Notes: generated by a model not told the origin, from the sequence alone. 64,000 nt of DNA from Oceanobacillus saliphilus (GCF_023522835.1 NZ_JALCZU010000012.1:50383-114382); one strand, 5' to 3'; positions 1 to 8,308 are shown, counted from the first letter of the stretch. A program made the numbers and translations.

Positions 1-2
1 GG

Positions 3-1244
3 AAAATCATTAAGGCATCACATATAAGTGGCAGACAGTACGGGTTAACGGCAAAAGACCTGCTTGGACAATCCGTATATGAATTGGAAGCGAAGGGGAT
101 CTTCTCTCCAGCAATCACGCCATTAGTCCAAAAGCAAAAGAAAAAGATTGTACTCGTCCAAACGAAACAGGATGGAGGCAAAGTGCTCATTACTGGTGTA
201 CCGCTCTATAATGAGAAACAGGAAGTTGAGTTTGTCGTCAGTTATTCCTATGACGTTTCTGAGTTGCTTGTTCTTCAGGAATACTTGAATGAACTTGAGG
301 GGGAAATGTCCCGGGTGAAAGAAGAACTCGAGACGCTCCGTGAGAAAAGTATGCGTTTTGATGGAATCGTTGCAGAGAGCAAGTCAATGAAAGATGTTTT
401 AAAATCTGCAAAAAAGGTTGCACCGCTAAAAGTACCTGTCCATCTTCAGGGCGAGAACGGTGTCGGAAAATCAACGCTTGCCAAATTAATTCATAAACAG
501 GGTCCTTGGAAAGATGGACCGTTTATAGAAGTAAATTGTGCAGCTATTCCGGAAACAATTCTTGAGCGGGAACTGATTGGAAGCAGTGAAAAAGGATTGG
601 AAAAAACAGGCTACATGCAATTGGCTCAATTTGGAACACTATACTTGCAAGGTGTCGATGAACTCTCTAGGACATCGCAAAGTATTCTATTGAAGTCGCT
701 TCGGCAAAAGAGAAATGAATTCAGAATCATCAGTTCCACGGAATACAATCTAGATAAACTTGTAGCTGCCAATCAGTTCAGAGAGGATTTATATTACTTC
801 CTTCATGTGATACCTATTTCCATAAAGCCATTAAGAGAGCGGCCAGAAGATTTAAGTGAAATCATTTTAAATTATATACAAACATTCTGTAAGGAATATC
901 AGTTGGAACGGACATTGTCTAACGATTTATTTCATGAGCTCCTGCATATGGAATGGAAAGGGAATCACCTGGAAGTGAAAAATCTGGTTGAAAGGCTTGT
1001 TACCCAAAGCGAATCAGTGACTATTACAAAAGATGACCTTCCAATACATTACCAATCGGAAAACAAATATGGGCTCGATTCTTTTGAAATAGATGGACAG
1101 ACATTACCACGGATTCTGGAAAGTGTGGAAGAAAAAGTATTGTTCAATGCAAAGAAACAGTGCAAAACAACGACAGAAATGGCAAAAATGCTGGGCATCA
1201 GTCAGCCGTCAGTCGTACGAAAGCTAAAAAAATATTCAATGTAA
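3..1244 (+). CDS. PAS / AAA+ / TyrR-type HTH transcriptional regulator (5' end outside window)
   Basis: The frame is open from base 3, so the gene starts before the window. Upstream of the TTG at 84 the frame still reads as the end of a PAS domain, followed by the typical segment ending IFSPAITPLV. An AAA+ domain follows, with Walker A GENGVGKS (about 450-475). The family's GAFTGA sigma54-contact loop is absent and is replaced by SSEKGLEKTG. The Walker B stretch reads TLYLQGVDE instead of TLFLDEIGE. The C-terminus is a TyrR-type helix-turn-helix (MAKMLGISQPSVVRKLKKY). From family knowledge, proteins without GAFTGA, such as E. coli TyrR, do not activate sigma54 polymerase, so this one may act as a repressor or a sigma70 regulator. 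Downstream lies a decayed oxidase gene that may have been its target. Confidence 0.8.
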   Translation, partial: KIIKASHISGRQYGLTAKDLLGQSVYELEAKGIFSPAITPLVQKQKKKIVLVQTKQDGGKVLITGVPLYNEKQEVEFVVSYSYDVSELLVLQEYLNELEGEMSRVKEELETLREKSMRFDGIVAESKSMKDVLKSAKKVAPLKVPVHLQGENGVGKSTLAKLIHKQGPWKDGPFIEVNCAAIPETILERELIGSSEKGLEKTGYMQLAQFGTLYLQGVDELSRTSQSILLKSLRQKRNEFRIISSTEYNLDKLVAANQFREDLYYFLHVIPISIKPLRERPEDLSEIILNYIQTFCKEYQLERTLSNDLFHELLHMEWKGNHLEVKNLVERLVTQSESVTITKDDLPIHYQSENKYGLDSFEIDGQTLPRILESVEEKVLFNAKKQCKTTTEMAKMLGISQPSVVRKLKKYSM

Positions 1245-1260
1245 ATATGGTGTTGACCAT

Positions 1261-1380
1261 ATGTTTCCTGTATTTTATTTAACAGTAATTATTACGGGTG
1301 TAATCAGTGCAATCATACTTCCAAGGATCCCACCGCTTTCCAAAATACTGAGAATACTTCTGCTTTCAGATGGGGTCTGA
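1261..1380 (+). pseudogene. Short hydrophobic ORF, possible membrane-protein remnant
   Basis: An ATG 16 bases after the regulator's stop opens 39 codons. They encode one hydrophobic segment (FPVFYLTVIITGVISAII) followed by LPRIPPLSKI, then a stop. It looks like a terminal fragment of an integral membrane protein whose remainder has been deleted, because the following bases enter an unrelated oxidase remnant in another frame. I cannot name the parent family, and it could be a chance ORF. Confidence 0.25.
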
Positions 1381-1444
1381 ATCAGGCCGTCCTGATACGT
1401 ATTATACACAGAGCCAGATTCAAGAAGAAATCCAAGGGGAATTT

Positions 1445-1635
1445 GAAACTGCCGAACAAACCAATGATGCCATTGTCTACTATGCCATTGAAGTTGGCGG
1501 TACTTGTACCGGCGAGCATGGTGTAGGTATTGGGAAGATGAAATTCCAGCAAGCGGAACATGGAGCCGCTCTGGAAATCATGAAACAAACAAATGTACGA
1601 TCCACTGGGAATCTTAAACCCAGGAAAGATATTTT
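1445..1635 (+). pseudogene. Remnant of a GlcD/D-lactate dehydrogenase-type FAD oxidase (C-terminal domain)
   Basis: Frame 1370-1720 carries AEQTNDAIVYYAIEVGG and then GTCTGEHGVGIGKMKF, the highly conserved core of the C-terminal domain of GlcD-type glycolate or D-lactate oxidases. It continues with an AEHGAALEIMKQ helix. The usual ending DPxxILNPGKIL is eroded to STGNLKPRKDIL. The N-terminal FAD-binding half, about 350 residues, is missing. This is a 3' fragment left after a deletion. It ends at a strong terminator, which was presumably the original gene's own. Confidence 0.75.
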
Positions 1636-1671
1636 AAAAACCGAACAGTGCCTGGCACTGTTCGGTTTTTT
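1636..1671 (+). terminator. Rho-independent terminator
   Basis: Perfect stem AAAAACCGAACAGTG / CACTGTTCGGTTTTT with a short loop and a T-run, directly after the oxidase remnant. Confidence 0.9.
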
Positions 1672-1852
1672 GATGTACGTAATAAAGGATAAAGTTAGCA
1701 ACCTACATATGTCCAAGTGAAGGCTAATACTTCAAAAGGATAACTTCCAGAGGGAAAATTCTTGGAAGAGATAGTACCGATGTATGAAACCTATAAAAAT
1801 AACGAATGCTAAGAAAGCATCGTATTATAATGATAAAGGAGGTGTGATATAG

Positions 1853-2206
1853 ATGAGGACTTTAAAGACGATTGCCTTGACTTTGATTATAATTGGCGCT
1901 CTTAACTGGGGTCTGATTGCTTTTTTTCAATTTGATTTAGTAGCAGCAATTTTTGGAGGGCAGAATGCATTCCTATCGAGATTAGTTTATGGTCTTGTTG
2001 GGTTGAGTGCTCTTTACTATATAGTAGCCCTGTTTAATCCGATGGAAGCAGCAATGGATCCGGAAAATGGTGAAGACAGAAGAGCCGGGAATCTGAACTA
2101 TGGAACAGAGTTCGGTGAAGAAATAGAACCAGAACCATTTAATCGATCGGAATATCCATTACATCCTTCCGAAGTTGAGAGAAAAGAGAATAGGGACACA
2201 GAATAG
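1853..2206 (+). CDS. DUF378 family small membrane protein
   Basis: 117 residues. Residues 1-70 match the DUF378 (YuzA-like) pattern: two membrane helices, the first with the signature IIGALNWGLIAFFQFDLVA and the second LVYGLVGLSALYYIVALF. The remaining 45 residues form a hydrophilic acidic tail (EDRRAGNLNYGTEFGEEIE) that is longer than in most short DUF378 proteins. The ATG follows AAAGGAGGTG closely. The gene stands alone between a terminator upstream and one downstream. Its function is unknown; proteins of this type occur in many Bacillaceae. Confidence 0.85.
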   Translation: MRTLKTIALTLIIIGALNWGLIAFFQFDLVAAIFGGQNAFLSRLVYGLVGLSALYYIVALFNPMEAAMDPENGEDRRAGNLNYGTEFGEEIEPEPFNRSEYPLHPSEVERKENRDTE

Positions 2207-2255
2207 CACTTGTTTCTGCGATAGGAAATTAAATCGTGATGGTTTCTGGTGAATG

Positions 2256-2303
2256 AGAAAACCCCGTACTGCAAACAATGGTATGTTTGTGGTACGGGGT
2301 TTT
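2256..2303. terminator. Bidirectional terminator
   Basis: Inverted repeat AAAACCCCGTAC / GTACGGGGTTTT with A and T tracts on both sides, after the DUF378 gene and facing the end of ltaS. Confidence 0.85.
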
Positions 2304-2363
2304 GATGATGATTTTAGTAACATTTAACTATCCATAAAACGGAAATCAATGTCTGAACCCACT

Positions 2364-2391
2364 CGACGAAATACGAGGAGTGACAGGCACC
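2364..2391 (+). repeat. Dispersed repeat family A copy (core GGAGTGACAGGCACC)
   Basis: CGACGAAATACGAGGAGTG followed by ACAGGCACC, four bases from the ltaS stop codon. The same core recurs at 6210, 13766, 38003 and 53486, and truncated at 49257. Confidence 0.75.
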
Positions 2392-2394
2392 TAT

Positions 2395-4335
2395 TTATTT
2401 AGCTGGATGTTGCTCTGGTTCTCCGTAAAAATAATCATTAATATTTACGGGTTCCCATTCCTCGTTAGGTGTGTAAAATCGTAGAAGGTCTCCATTTAAT
2501 ACTTTATCGGAGAGCTCTAACTCATGAAGCACGGTTTCTTTCATTTCCATCATTTCTTCCGTTGGTTCTTCCACAACCTCTTTCGTAACATTATCATAAA
2601 AGATTCCATTTATGGAACTGTATGCTTCCGTTACAAAATCACCATTGCGGAATGGAACAAATGCTTTATGGTCCTCAGAAAACATATCTGTACCAAATAA
2701 AATGTAATCCTGTGCATCGATACCAACAATATGCAACATGGTAGGCATGACATCAACGAGACTTGAATATTCGTGATTTATACCCTGACCATCAACACCG
2801 GGTATCCGTATGATAAATGGTACGCGCTGTAATTCTGAATTTTTTAAAGGTGTAATTTCTTCACCTATGATTTCAGCCATTGCCCGGTTATGATTCTGAG
2901 AAATACCATAATGGTCTCCATATATCATAATAATGGAATCCTCGTACAATCCTGCTTCTTTCAGATCAATGAAGAATTGTTCCAATGACTCATCCAAATA
3001 ACGTGCTGTTTGGAAGTAACGGTCCACCGTTCCAGACCCAGTTTCTGCAGGTGCAAGGCTTGCCTCGCCCTCATCAAGGATAAATGGATGATGATGGGTC
3101 AATGTCATCATATGTGCATAAAATGGTTGATCCATTTCCTGCAAATATGGAATCGATTCTTCAAAGAAGGGTTTATCTTTCAATCCATAGTTAATCACAT
3201 TTTCTTCACTCATATCAAAATAACTATCATAATAATACTCATTGATTCCTAAATGTCGATATACTTCATCACGATTCCAGAACGATTTGCGGTCTCCATG
3301 GAATACTGCGCTCGTATAGTCCTGACGTTGTTCCAATATAGCTGGCAAAGCTTGATACGTGTTATCTCCCTTTGTTACGAATGCAGACCCCTGTGGCAGG
3401 CCATAAAGCGACGTATCGGTTGTCAACTCGGCATCAGCCGTCTTTCCCTGTTCCGTTTGATGGAAGAAGTTATCAAAATATGTGAAATCCTGGCTTTCAT
3501 CATGAACCAATGAATTTAGAAATGGCGTAACTTCTTCACCATGTAATTCATAATCAATTAAGAAAGATTGAAAAGACTCGAGATGTATTTTGATGATATT
3601 CTTTCCTTCACCTGTCCCAAAATAAGCTGGATTTGGTTCAGCATACTTGTACTTTGTATAATTTTCCACTTCTGTAATGTCACTGCTGTCAGCCAAAACC
3701 CGCTGTCTGGAGGATTCAACGCTTTGAATAGCATCATAGATCATGAAGTTATAAGCTCCAAGGTATTTCACCAAATAATTTCTGTCAAATGCGCGTTCCA
3801 ATAATTGTGGACGGTCCTTTTCCGCTAAACCTAGATTGACCCCGAAAGCAATGACACCAACGGCCAGCACAATCAGTGGTTTACGGAACTGCAGGCGCTC
3901 TGTCCGCCAATTAGATTTAAACTTATTATAAAGTACGATTAAAATAGCAATATCCAGTAAATATAGAATATCAAGTGGTGCCATTAAATCGAGTATACTT
4001 CCACCTAAACTTCCAAAGTTATTTGTCTGCATCATGGTAGCTAGTGTAATAAAGTCACCATTAAATCGGTAAAACACAACGTTTGCGTATAGAATAAATC
4101 CTAAAATAAATGAGAAAACAATAATCCGGCGTCCAGCTTTTTTACCTGCAGCAAATAATGCAAGTCCCAGGAAAATCAACCCAGAACTCAAGGGGTTGAA
4201 AAACAATAGAAATTCCTGCATCGCTCCACTGACACCTAAGTTAAATTCCAATTTATATATTGAATATGTTTTTATCCAAAAAAGTACGACTGCAATCGCG
4301 AAGAATCCCATTTTTGTAGATAATAATTTCTTCAC
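2395..4335 (-). CDS. ltaS: Lipoteichoic acid synthase (LtaS-type polyglycerolphosphate polymerase)
   Basis: 646 residues from a GTG start preceded by AGAGGTGAAC; an in-frame upstream ATG lacks a ribosome site. Five membrane helices occupy roughly residues 8-170. An extracellular sulfatase-fold domain follows. It has Glu253 in IHLESFQS, the catalytic Thr299 in QGKTADAEL, the HGDRKSFWNR loop and YGDHYGIS with metal-binding Asp/His. Family knowledge: LtaS transfers glycerolphosphate from phosphatidylglycerol to build type I lipoteichoic acid on the outer leaflet, with the Thr as nucleophile and Mn as cofactor. B. subtilis has four paralogues, so the exact subgroup (LtaS, YfnI, YqgS or the primase YvgJ) is not settled. 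It is transcribed alone from its own promoter at about 4403-4432. Confidence 0.93.
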   Translation of the reverse strand: MKKLLSTKMGFFAIAVVLFWIKTYSIYKLEFNLGVSGAMQEFLLFFNPLSSGLIFLGLALFAAGKKAGRRIIVFSFILGFILYANVVFYRFNGDFITLATMMQTNNFGSLGGSILDLMAPLDILYLLDIAILIVLYNKFKSNWRTERLQFRKPLIVLAVGVIAFGVNLGLAEKDRPQLLERAFDRNYLVKYLGAYNFMIYDAIQSVESSRQRVLADSSDITEVENYTKYKYAEPNPAYFGTGEGKNIIKIHLESFQSFLIDYELHGEEVTPFLNSLVHDESQDFTYFDNFFHQTEQGKTADAELTTDTSLYGLPQGSAFVTKGDNTYQALPAILEQRQDYTSAVFHGDRKSFWNRDEVYRHLGINEYYYDSYFDMSEENVINYGLKDKPFFEESIPYLQEMDQPFYAHMMTLTHHHPFILDEGEASLAPAETGSGTVDRYFQTARYLDESLEQFFIDLKEAGLYEDSIIMIYGDHYGISQNHNRAMAEIIGEEITPLKNSELQRVPFIIRIPGVDGQGINHEYSSLVDVMPTMLHIVGIDAQDYILFGTDMFSEDHKAFVPFRNGDFVTEAYSSINGIFYDNVTKEVVEEPTEEMMEMKETVLHELELSDKVLNGDLLRFYTPNEEWEPVNINDYFYGEPEQHPAK

Positions 4336-4402
4336 ATTGTTCACCTCTAATTTTACATTAAGTTTACAAATTAACATTAAATTAATATTGTTACAAGGTG
4401 CA

Positions 4403-4432
4403 ATTATATAGCATGGCTTGGTACTAAGTCAA
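4403..4432 (-). promoter_or_regulatory. SigA-type promoter for ltaS
   Basis: On the minus strand, TTGACT, 18 bases, TATAAT, located 67 bases before the GTG start of ltaS. Confidence 0.6.
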
Positions 4433-4713
4433 AATGTTTTTTGTGTAAAAAGTGTGGCAACGTACATAATGGAGTTGAGTATACCAATGTGCAGAGGGAT
4501 TGTTTGCGCTTACAACATCCGCGTTTAATTATCTCCCATCTAGCAATCAAAGCAGGTTTCTAGGAAACGAACATTGGAAGTTTTGTAGCTGATAACTATC
4601 GGTCATATTGGATTCATGAATGGGGGCGTTGTGCTTTCCAATATGGACTTGGTGTAAACAAGGCGTTTATTGAAGGAAGAATAATAGTTCTGCCATACCG
4701 GATTGGATAAATA
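4411..4713 (+). other. Intergenic region with a possible decayed ORF
   Basis: Between ltaS and the AraC gene no intact gene is visible. One frame from 4411 reads about 50 codons with a Cys-rich piece (KCFLCKKCGNVHNG), is broken by TAG at 4561, and continues in frame with SFVADNYRSYWIHEWGRCAF. This could be a dead gene with a zinc-binding CxxCxxC knuckle, but I do not recognise a parent family. It overlaps the ltaS promoter on the other strand. Confidence 0.3.
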
Positions 4714-4753
4714 TAAAAGGTGAAGACAGTTACGATCAGTCTTCACCTTTTAT
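4714..4753. terminator. Bidirectional terminator hairpin
   Basis: AAAAGGTGAAGAC / GTCTTCACCTTTT stem with an 11-base loop and flanking A/T tracts, after the decayed ORF. Confidence 0.75.
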
Positions 4754-4763
4754 ATTGCAGAAT

Positions 4764-4793
4764 GGAAGCAGGAGAACAGTCCCCATGCTTCTC
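4764..4793 (-). repeat. Dispersed repeat family C copy (GAAGCATGGGGACxGTTCTC type)
   Basis: Read on the minus strand: GAAGCATGGGGACTGTTCTC then CTGCTTC. The ends GAAGCA / TGCTTC are inverted. A second copy with one internal difference lies at 30534-30561, inside the end of the ebrB-like gene. Confidence 0.6.
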
Positions 4794-4806
4794 AACTGTT
4801 TCTTAA

Positions 4807-4836
4807 TTGGTAGCGTTGTTATGTTCCTGTTATAAT
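4807..4836 (+). promoter_or_regulatory. Possible SigA-type promoter for the AraC regulator
   Basis: TTGGTA, 18 bases, TATAAT, about 70 bases upstream of the GTG start. The -10 is perfect and the -35 is weak. Confidence 0.4.
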
Positions 4837-4907
4837 GAAATAACATTTATTTTGTTAGGACATATTCAACAAAATTCGGATAAAAAGTTATTTGGGGGGA
4901 ATTAAAA

Positions 4908-6113
4908 GTGCAATCAGAAGTCATTTCAGCTGCAATGAAAATTTTCCAAGTTACAAATTTGAATACATATATATTGAATGCGAACAACGAGCTTATCTAT
5001 AATCATGAAATCATTGACATTCCTGAGTTTATGCCAGGATCAGGCCAAGAGGATCTTTTCTTGCTGCTCGAAAAGATGGAGCAGCGAAACCAACTCTATT
5101 CCTATATCAACGAATGGGGTCTACATTATTTTGCGTATGCTTTAACAGAACAAAACAACGATTTTACGGTTGTAATCGGACCTTATTTCGATGCAACTCC
5201 AAATTTGTATAGTCTGTCGAGGGAGTATGACCTCAACAGCATTGACAGCGAAAATCTTAGAGCTGTAAGTGAAAAAATACATGTATTGACGGTAGAACAA
5301 GCAACTAGTTTTGCAAGTGTGCTCCAGCAGTTTCAAATGATGATGAACAATGATGTGAATCCGCGAATCATTGAAACACGAAAAAATAAAAGCTCTGAAA
5401 CGAAGAAAGTTGAATACGCTGCTCGAGATGAAGACATGGAACTTGTGAAATTACGGTATAAAATTGAGACGGATTTTATGTTTGCGGTTGGAGAAGGGGA
5501 CAAAACAGAAGCATTAAAGCTAATCAATTCGAGAAATATGCTTTTTTCTTTCTCAGAACGTTTTCCAAACCAACCATTACGCAGACTGAAAAACCTGGCA
5601 ATCATCATGAACACATTATTGCGGACCGCTGCAAGAAACAGTAATGTACCTGCTATTATGATTCATCGCATTTCGGAAAAATATGCATATGAAATAGAAA
5701 ACGCCAGCAAAATAGCAACATTGAATCCGCTGCAAGATAAGATGATAGAAGCATATTGTAATCTGATTGCATCCAATTCACTGAGTGGTTACTCAACAAT
5801 GACACAGCGGGTAATGGAGCACCTGTTAAGCTATTATGATAAGCAAATAGATAAGAATGAGCTAGCTGACCTCTGTAACACACATCCGAGTCATCTGTCC
5901 CGTAAATTTAAACAGGAAACAGGTATGACCATTACGCTCTATCAGCAGATGGTAAGAATAAATAAATCAAAACATTTACTAAGAACAGAAGATTTATCGA
6001 TTGAAGAGATTGCATGGATTGTTGGCTATGAAGACTCATCCTATTTTGCCAGGGTTTTTAAAAAGGATACAGGGTATACACCTTCCCAATACAGGGAAGG
6101 TAGTATGGAATGA
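4908..6113 (+). CDS. AraC/XylS family transcriptional regulator with long N-terminal sensor domain
   Basis: 401 residues from a GTG start after a TTTGGGGGGAATT ribosome site. The last ~100 residues are a double helix-turn-helix of AraC type: LADLCNTHPSHLSRKFKQ, then the canonical LSIEEIAWIVGYEDSSYFAR and FKKDTGYTPSQYR. The first ~130 residues look like a small globular sensor (NELIYNHEIIDIP, then AYALTEQNNDFTVVIGPYF), followed by a helical linker. This organisation resembles the Firmicute group annotated as YSIRK-targeted surface antigen regulators, but ligand and target are unknown. It stands alone, so neighbours do not reveal its regulon. Confidence 0.85.
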   Translation: MQSEVISAAMKIFQVTNLNTYILNANNELIYNHEIIDIPEFMPGSGQEDLFLLLEKMEQRNQLYSYINEWGLHYFAYALTEQNNDFTVVIGPYFDATPNLYSLSREYDLNSIDSENLRAVSEKIHVLTVEQATSFASVLQQFQMMMNNDVNPRIIETRKNKSSETKKVEYAARDEDMELVKLRYKIETDFMFAVGEGDKTEALKLINSRNMLFSFSERFPNQPLRRLKNLAIIMNTLLRTAARNSNVPAIMIHRISEKYAYEIENASKIATLNPLQDKMIEAYCNLIASNSLSGYSTMTQRVMEHLLSYYDKQIDKNELADLCNTHPSHLSRKFKQETGMTITLYQQMVRINKSKHLLRTEDLSIEEIAWIVGYEDSSYFARVFKKDTGYTPSQYREGSME

Positions 6114-6209
6114 TGAATGAAAGTGTTTACATTTTTATTATTAAATAGAACTTTTTATCATCATAAGATTAAAAATACAAAATGAGGATTTTTCTAATCT
6201 AACATTTTT

Positions 6210-6237
6210 CGACAAAAACCGAGGAGTGACAGGCACC
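6210..6237 (+). repeat. Dispersed repeat family A copy
   Basis: CGACAAAAACCGAGGAGTGA then CAGGCACC, 33 bases upstream of the nrnB start codon. Confidence 0.75.
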
Positions 6238-6270
6238 ATTTTAATCCATACTAGTCGAGAGGTGATGAAA

Positions 6271-7470
6271 ATGTATAAGATACTGACACATAATGATTTG
6301 GATGGGGTTGGTTGTGGGATTTTGGCAAAGCTTGCGTTTGGTAAAGAGGTGAGGGTTCGTTACAATTCCATTACCGGCTTAAATCGGGAAGTGGAATGGT
6401 TTTTGGAAAATGAAAATAAGGATACAACTTTGTTTGTTACCGATTTATCTGTTAATGAAGAAAATGAAAAGAAACTGGAAGCATTTTACCAGGATGGAGG
6501 GAAGGTTCAGTTTCTCGACCATCATAAAACAGCACTTCATTACAATGAATATGAATGGGGTCATGTCGTTGTAGAGGATGATGAGGGGAAATTAACTTCC
6601 GCAACCTCGTTATTTTATGAATATCTTTTGGAACATCAAAAGATTGATCCGACGGAGGCAATCGAAGAATTTGTAGAACTAGTCAGGCAGTATGATACAT
6701 GGGAATGGGAAAAGAACGACAATCAAAAAGCCAGACAGCTTAATGCTCTCTTTTTTCTTGTTTCTATCGAAGAATTTGAAGAAGTAATGCTCGAACGATT
6801 ACAAAAAAATGATCCTTTCCAGTTTGATGACTTTGAAAAAAAGATACTGGATATGGAAGATGATAAAATGGAGCGCTATATTCGCCGGAAAAGAAGGCAG
6901 CTCGTTCAGACAAAAATCGGTGACCATTATGCTGGGATAGTTTATGCGGAGTCCTATCACTCTGAGCTTGGTAATGAACTTGGCAAAGAATACCCGCACC
7001 TGGATTATATTGTAATCTTAAATATTGGTGGAAAAAGAGCAGGGTTCCGGACAATCCACGATGATGTGGATGTATCTGACGTTGCCGGCCGTTTTTCCGG
7101 TGGCGGACATGCGAAAGCTTCTGGATGCTCATTGACCGATGAAGCATATAAGCTTTTTGTAGCCGATACATTTCATCTGGACCCACTGACAGAAGACGCA
7201 AAAAGAAATCGATATAATCTTAAAGAATCCTCATTCGGTTCGATGTATAAAAACAGAGCAGATAAACTTTTTCTGTTATATCCACTGAATGAGGATAAAG
7301 ATAAGTGGGTAATTGAACAAAATGGAACGAAAATCAATCAGACATTTGAAAGCTTTCAAGAAGCAGAAAAATTCTTAAAAAGAAATTACGAGGCCTGGCT
7401 TGTGAGGGATAACATATTCGTGAATTATTTGATGGAAACGTTAGGCAGTATCACTGAAAAAGGTAATTAA
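6271..7470 (+). CDS. nrnB: DHH-family nanoRNase / oligoribonuclease NrnB (YngD)
   Basis: 399 residues from the ATG after GAGAGGTGATGAAA. The longer frame to 6226 would begin inside a dispersed repeat and is not credible. The N-terminal DHH domain has THNDLDGVGCG (Asp9, Asp11), FVTDLSVN and LDHHKT (Asp83-His84-His85), which are the Mn ligands. The C-terminal DHHA1 domain has RFSGGGHAKASGCS. Length and sequence agree with B. subtilis YngD/NrnB, which degrades 2- to 5-nt RNA oligomers to mononucleotides and can act on other small phosphodiesters. It is a single-gene unit with its own terminator. In Bacillus it backs up NrnA. Confidence 0.92.
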   Translation: MYKILTHNDLDGVGCGILAKLAFGKEVRVRYNSITGLNREVEWFLENENKDTTLFVTDLSVNEENEKKLEAFYQDGGKVQFLDHHKTALHYNEYEWGHVVVEDDEGKLTSATSLFYEYLLEHQKIDPTEAIEEFVELVRQYDTWEWEKNDNQKARQLNALFFLVSIEEFEEVMLERLQKNDPFQFDDFEKKILDMEDDKMERYIRRKRRQLVQTKIGDHYAGIVYAESYHSELGNELGKEYPHLDYIVILNIGGKRAGFRTIHDDVDVSDVAGRFSGGGHAKASGCSLTDEAYKLFVADTFHLDPLTEDAKRNRYNLKESSFGSMYKNRADKLFLLYPLNEDKDKWVIEQNGTKINQTFESFQEAEKFLKRNYEAWLVRDNIFVNYLMETLGSITEKGN

Positions 7471-7487
7471 CAAGCGTGTAAAAGTCA

Positions 7488-7518
7488 CAAAAGACTTCCA
7501 ACAATTGGAAGTCTTTTA
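7488..7518 (+). terminator. Terminator of nrnB
   Basis: AAAAGACTTCCA / TGGAAGTCTTTT stem with a 5-base loop, 20 bases after the stop codon. Confidence 0.85.
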
Positions 7519-7603
7519 ATTTGGAAATAAACACTTATTGGACGTACTCAGTCAGGTTGACATTTGAATAGGCTACAAGGTGAACAATTTTTAGGAGGTT
7601 ATT

Positions 7604-7852
7604 ATGTTGTCTAATCATGAGAATAATTCTGTAGAACCATTTGCGCATCAAAGTGAATCGGAGTATACGGACCAATCAGACTTTCCGGCTGAAAGGCAAT
7701 TCCAACAAGCTTATTTTGATCCGGCCTTTTATCCGTATCCAAGACCTAGGCCGAGACCAAGACCGTTCTATCCATTTTTTCCACCTTTTTATTTTCCATT
7801 TTATTATTATCCTTATCCATATTTTCCTTATCCGTATTACCCAGGTTATTGA
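7604..7852 (+). CDS. Small proline- and aromatic-rich protein
   Basis: 82 residues. ATG preceded by TTAGGAGGTTATT. The N-terminal half is polar (EPFAHQSESEYTDQ). From residue 43 it is almost only Pro, Tyr, Phe and Arg: RPRPRPRP, then FYPFFPPFYFPFYYYPY and PYPYYPGY. There is no signal peptide or membrane helix pattern. Bacillaceae spore coat and exosporium proteins often have Tyr/Pro-rich low-complexity tails that are crosslinked through tyrosine, so a coat role is a reasonable guess but unproven. It is followed by its own terminator at 7930-7959. Confidence 0.75.
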   Translation: MLSNHENNSVEPFAHQSESEYTDQSDFPAERQFQQAYFDPAFYPYPRPRPRPRPFYPFFPPFYFPFYYYPYPYFPYPYYPGY

Positions 7853-7929
7853 TCCGGTGAAGAATCTATCCGTTTTTTCTGTCGTAAGGAAGTGCATGCC
7901 TACGCAAATAGTAAACACAGCAAATATAA

Positions 7930-7959
7930 CCCCACCTATGGAATTTTTCATAGGTGGGG
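7930..7959 (+). terminator. Terminator hairpin
   Basis: Stem CCCCACCTATG / CATAGGTGGGG with an 8-base loop, followed by ATTATTT. Confidence 0.75.
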
Positions 7960-7999
7960 ATTATTTATAATAAGCGTATGCGGGAGGGGGAGAACGTGG

Positions 8000-8248
8000 A
8001 TGATGGCTACAATAGATACCCTCATACAGGAAGATTTTGAAGCGTACAATGAAAAAATAAAACTTTCAGAACTTGAAAAACCCTCTCTAGAATACACAAA
8101 ACACGATTAACTATTTAAGGAACTTATTCATAACTATTTTGAAGAATTTCTAGAAACTTTTTTCCCAGAGGTTCAGAACAGTATCGATTTCAGTTCTGTC
8201 AAGCCATTGTAGGAAGAAGTATTTACAGGAATAAAAACGGATTTGTAA
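8000..8248 (+). pseudogene. Rpn family (PD-(D/E)XK) recombination-promoting nuclease, N-terminal remnant with nonsense mutations
   Basis: From ATG 8000 the frame reads IQEDFEAYNEKIKLSELE, then EYTKHD-stop-LFKELIHNYFEEFLETFF and PEVQNSIDFSSVKPL-stop-EEVFTGIKTDL-stop. Intact Rpn/transposase-like nucleases of Bacillaceae have KHDQLFKEL at this place, so the TAA at 8108 looks like a CAA (Gln) that mutated by a single C to T. The second stop, TAG, falls where Ser or Gln is usual. The catalytic core and the rest of the roughly 300-residue protein are gone. These genes are mobile and multi-copy in related genomes. Confidence 0.75.
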
Positions 8249-8273
8249 TCCTGCATCAGCGCCCCTAGTATTC

Positions 8274-8301
8274 AAGGGCTGCCTATTGATAGACAGCCCT
8301 T
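8274..8301. terminator. Hairpin between pseudogene and alcohol dehydrogenase
   Basis: AAGGGCTG / CAGCCCTT with a 12-base loop and no long T-run on either side. Weak terminator candidate for the minus-strand gene. Confidence 0.45.
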
Positions 8302-8308
8302 TGGAAAC

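Noticed and set aside
6226-6270. Longer N-terminus for nrnB
   Set aside because: The extension begins inside a dispersed repeat and has no ribosome site; ATG 6271 follows GAGAGGTGA and matches known YngD.
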